Source: Akkermansiaceae bacterium UBA5688 (GTDB lineage Bacteria > Verrucomicrobiota > Verrucomicrobiia > Verrucomicrobiales > Akkermansiaceae). From it: a stretch of 25,967 nucleotides of DNA. Below are positions 25,529-25,967 of the stretch, one piece after another. Positions within the stretch are counted from its first letter, which is position 1; every line of letters begins with the position of its first letter. Under the pieces are notes generated by a model, which saw only the letters and a list, made by a program, of their open reading frames with translations, had not been told where the DNA came from and searched no databases. The translations under genes were made by a program, and so were the position numbers. The stretch covers positions 4,519-30,485 of the forward strand of contig DIHU01000014.1 of the NCBI GenBank assembly GCA_002420315.1, written 5' to 3'.

Positions 25529-25967
25529 ATGAAATACGCCAAATTCGCTGCAGTTGTCTTCGTTCTTTACTTTCTGGGATACCTTCTCAGTGGAACCATA
25601 ACTCCCGCTTTGGTAGACGTGAGAAAAGAGACCAGTGGGACGGTTGTTATTGTGAAATACAAGGGGGCAAGTTATTCAATAAAACTGGACGAGGTTCGTG
25701 ATAGTGAACTGCCCGAGACCGTCACCATCGAAAATCCAACTATTATTCCGACTTCTGGTGGAGAGGGGCAGGTGAGGTTGAGAAAGGGAGATGTAGTAAC
25801 CCTTTTGAATCGTAAGGATGATTCTTTAATTGTTGAGAAGCCGGACTCAAACGGCAAAGGTAAGATTTCGCCAAAGGACACCGATCTTTTCCAACAATTG
25901 GTTAAAAGAATTTACGAGAGGGAAGCTGGAGGTGCCATAGCGGCCACAACTCCACCTGCGACGGTTG
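25529..25967 (+). CDS. Membrane-anchored protein of unknown function, C-terminus cut by window edge
   Basis: 146 codons from ATG at 25529, open to the right edge with no stop. One N-terminal hydrophobic segment (about 5-22, KFAAVVFVLYFLGYLLSG) acts as signal anchor or signal peptide, followed by a hydrophilic, beta-rich part. Residues about 38-105 (VVIVKYKGASYSIKLDEV through VRLRKGDVVTLLNRKDDSLIVEKP) read like a small SH3-like beta barrel, a guess from the alternating pattern only. A Lys-rich linker follows, and the visible end (GGAIAATTPPATV) turns Ala/Thr/Pro-rich. I do not recognise the family. It is divergent from polA. Confidence 0.65.
   Translation, partial: MKYAKFAAVVFVLYFLGYLLSGTITPALVDVRKETSGTVVIVKYKGASYSIKLDEVRDSELPETVTIENPTIIPTSGGEGQVRLRKGDVVTLLNRKDDSLIVEKPDSNGKGKISPKDTDLFQQLVKRIYEREAGGAIAATTPPATV

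Noticed and set aside
25426..25542. 39-residue N-terminal extension of PolA
   Set aside because: PolA homology begins at MAETRLFLLDG (25425); the extra residues match no PolA, and the region also holds the start of the divergent gene and both promoters.

Overview
The window reads as chromosome of a Gram-negative bacterium, most likely a member of the Verrucomicrobiota (Planctomycetota-Verrucomicrobiota-Chlamydiota superphylum). This rests on protein style: a Bat-type VWA gene cluster with a thioredoxin-like domain carrying an FTGSDW motif, Deg-like PDZ proteins, a VTC/DUF4956 pair, and almost no Shine-Dalgarno sequences ahead of the genes. It is an inference; no rRNA gene is present. Coding density is very high, no gap exceeds 200 bp, and I see no insertion sequence, phage gene, CRISPR array or rRNA.

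Region 1 (1-8714, all leftward) is one tightly packed operon of five genes. In transcription order these are a BatA-type VWA protein, a BatB VWA protein fused to a thioredoxin-like domain and a BatC-like TPR tail, a BatD protein fused to BatE, a secreted double pseudo-protease with an embedded PDZ domain, and a secreted, apparently active trypsin/PDZ protease cut by the window edge. The first three should form an inner-membrane complex facing the periplasm, and the last two are exported with them. No MoxR ATPase or DUF58 gene precedes batA. This cluster is the best candidate for an undescribed system: a membrane VWA complex joined to an active/inactive protease pair.

Region 2 (8842-12454, leftward) holds a secreted coiled-coil/TPR protein followed by uxaC (glucuronate isomerase), closed by a clear intrinsic terminator that overlaps the uxaC stop codon. 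Region 3 (12545-15576, rightward) has a tRNA-Cys gene with its own promoter and terminator, then a divergent uvrA. Region 4 (15573-18562, leftward) has argH, convergent with uvrA and sharing stop-codon bases with it, then a VTC-domain/DUF4956 pair that ends in a terminator and probably makes or handles polyphosphate.

Region 5 (18658-25425, leftward) has a lactonase-like amidohydrolase and a compact housekeeping run polA - two exported cyclophilins - plsY - gpsA, in which PlsY and GpsA serve the same step of phospholipid synthesis. Divergent from polA, a membrane-anchored protein of unknown function runs off the right edge. UxaC and the lactonase-like enzyme suggest use of sugar acids and deoxy sugars, fitting a polysaccharide-degrading lifestyle, though no glycoside hydrolase is in view.
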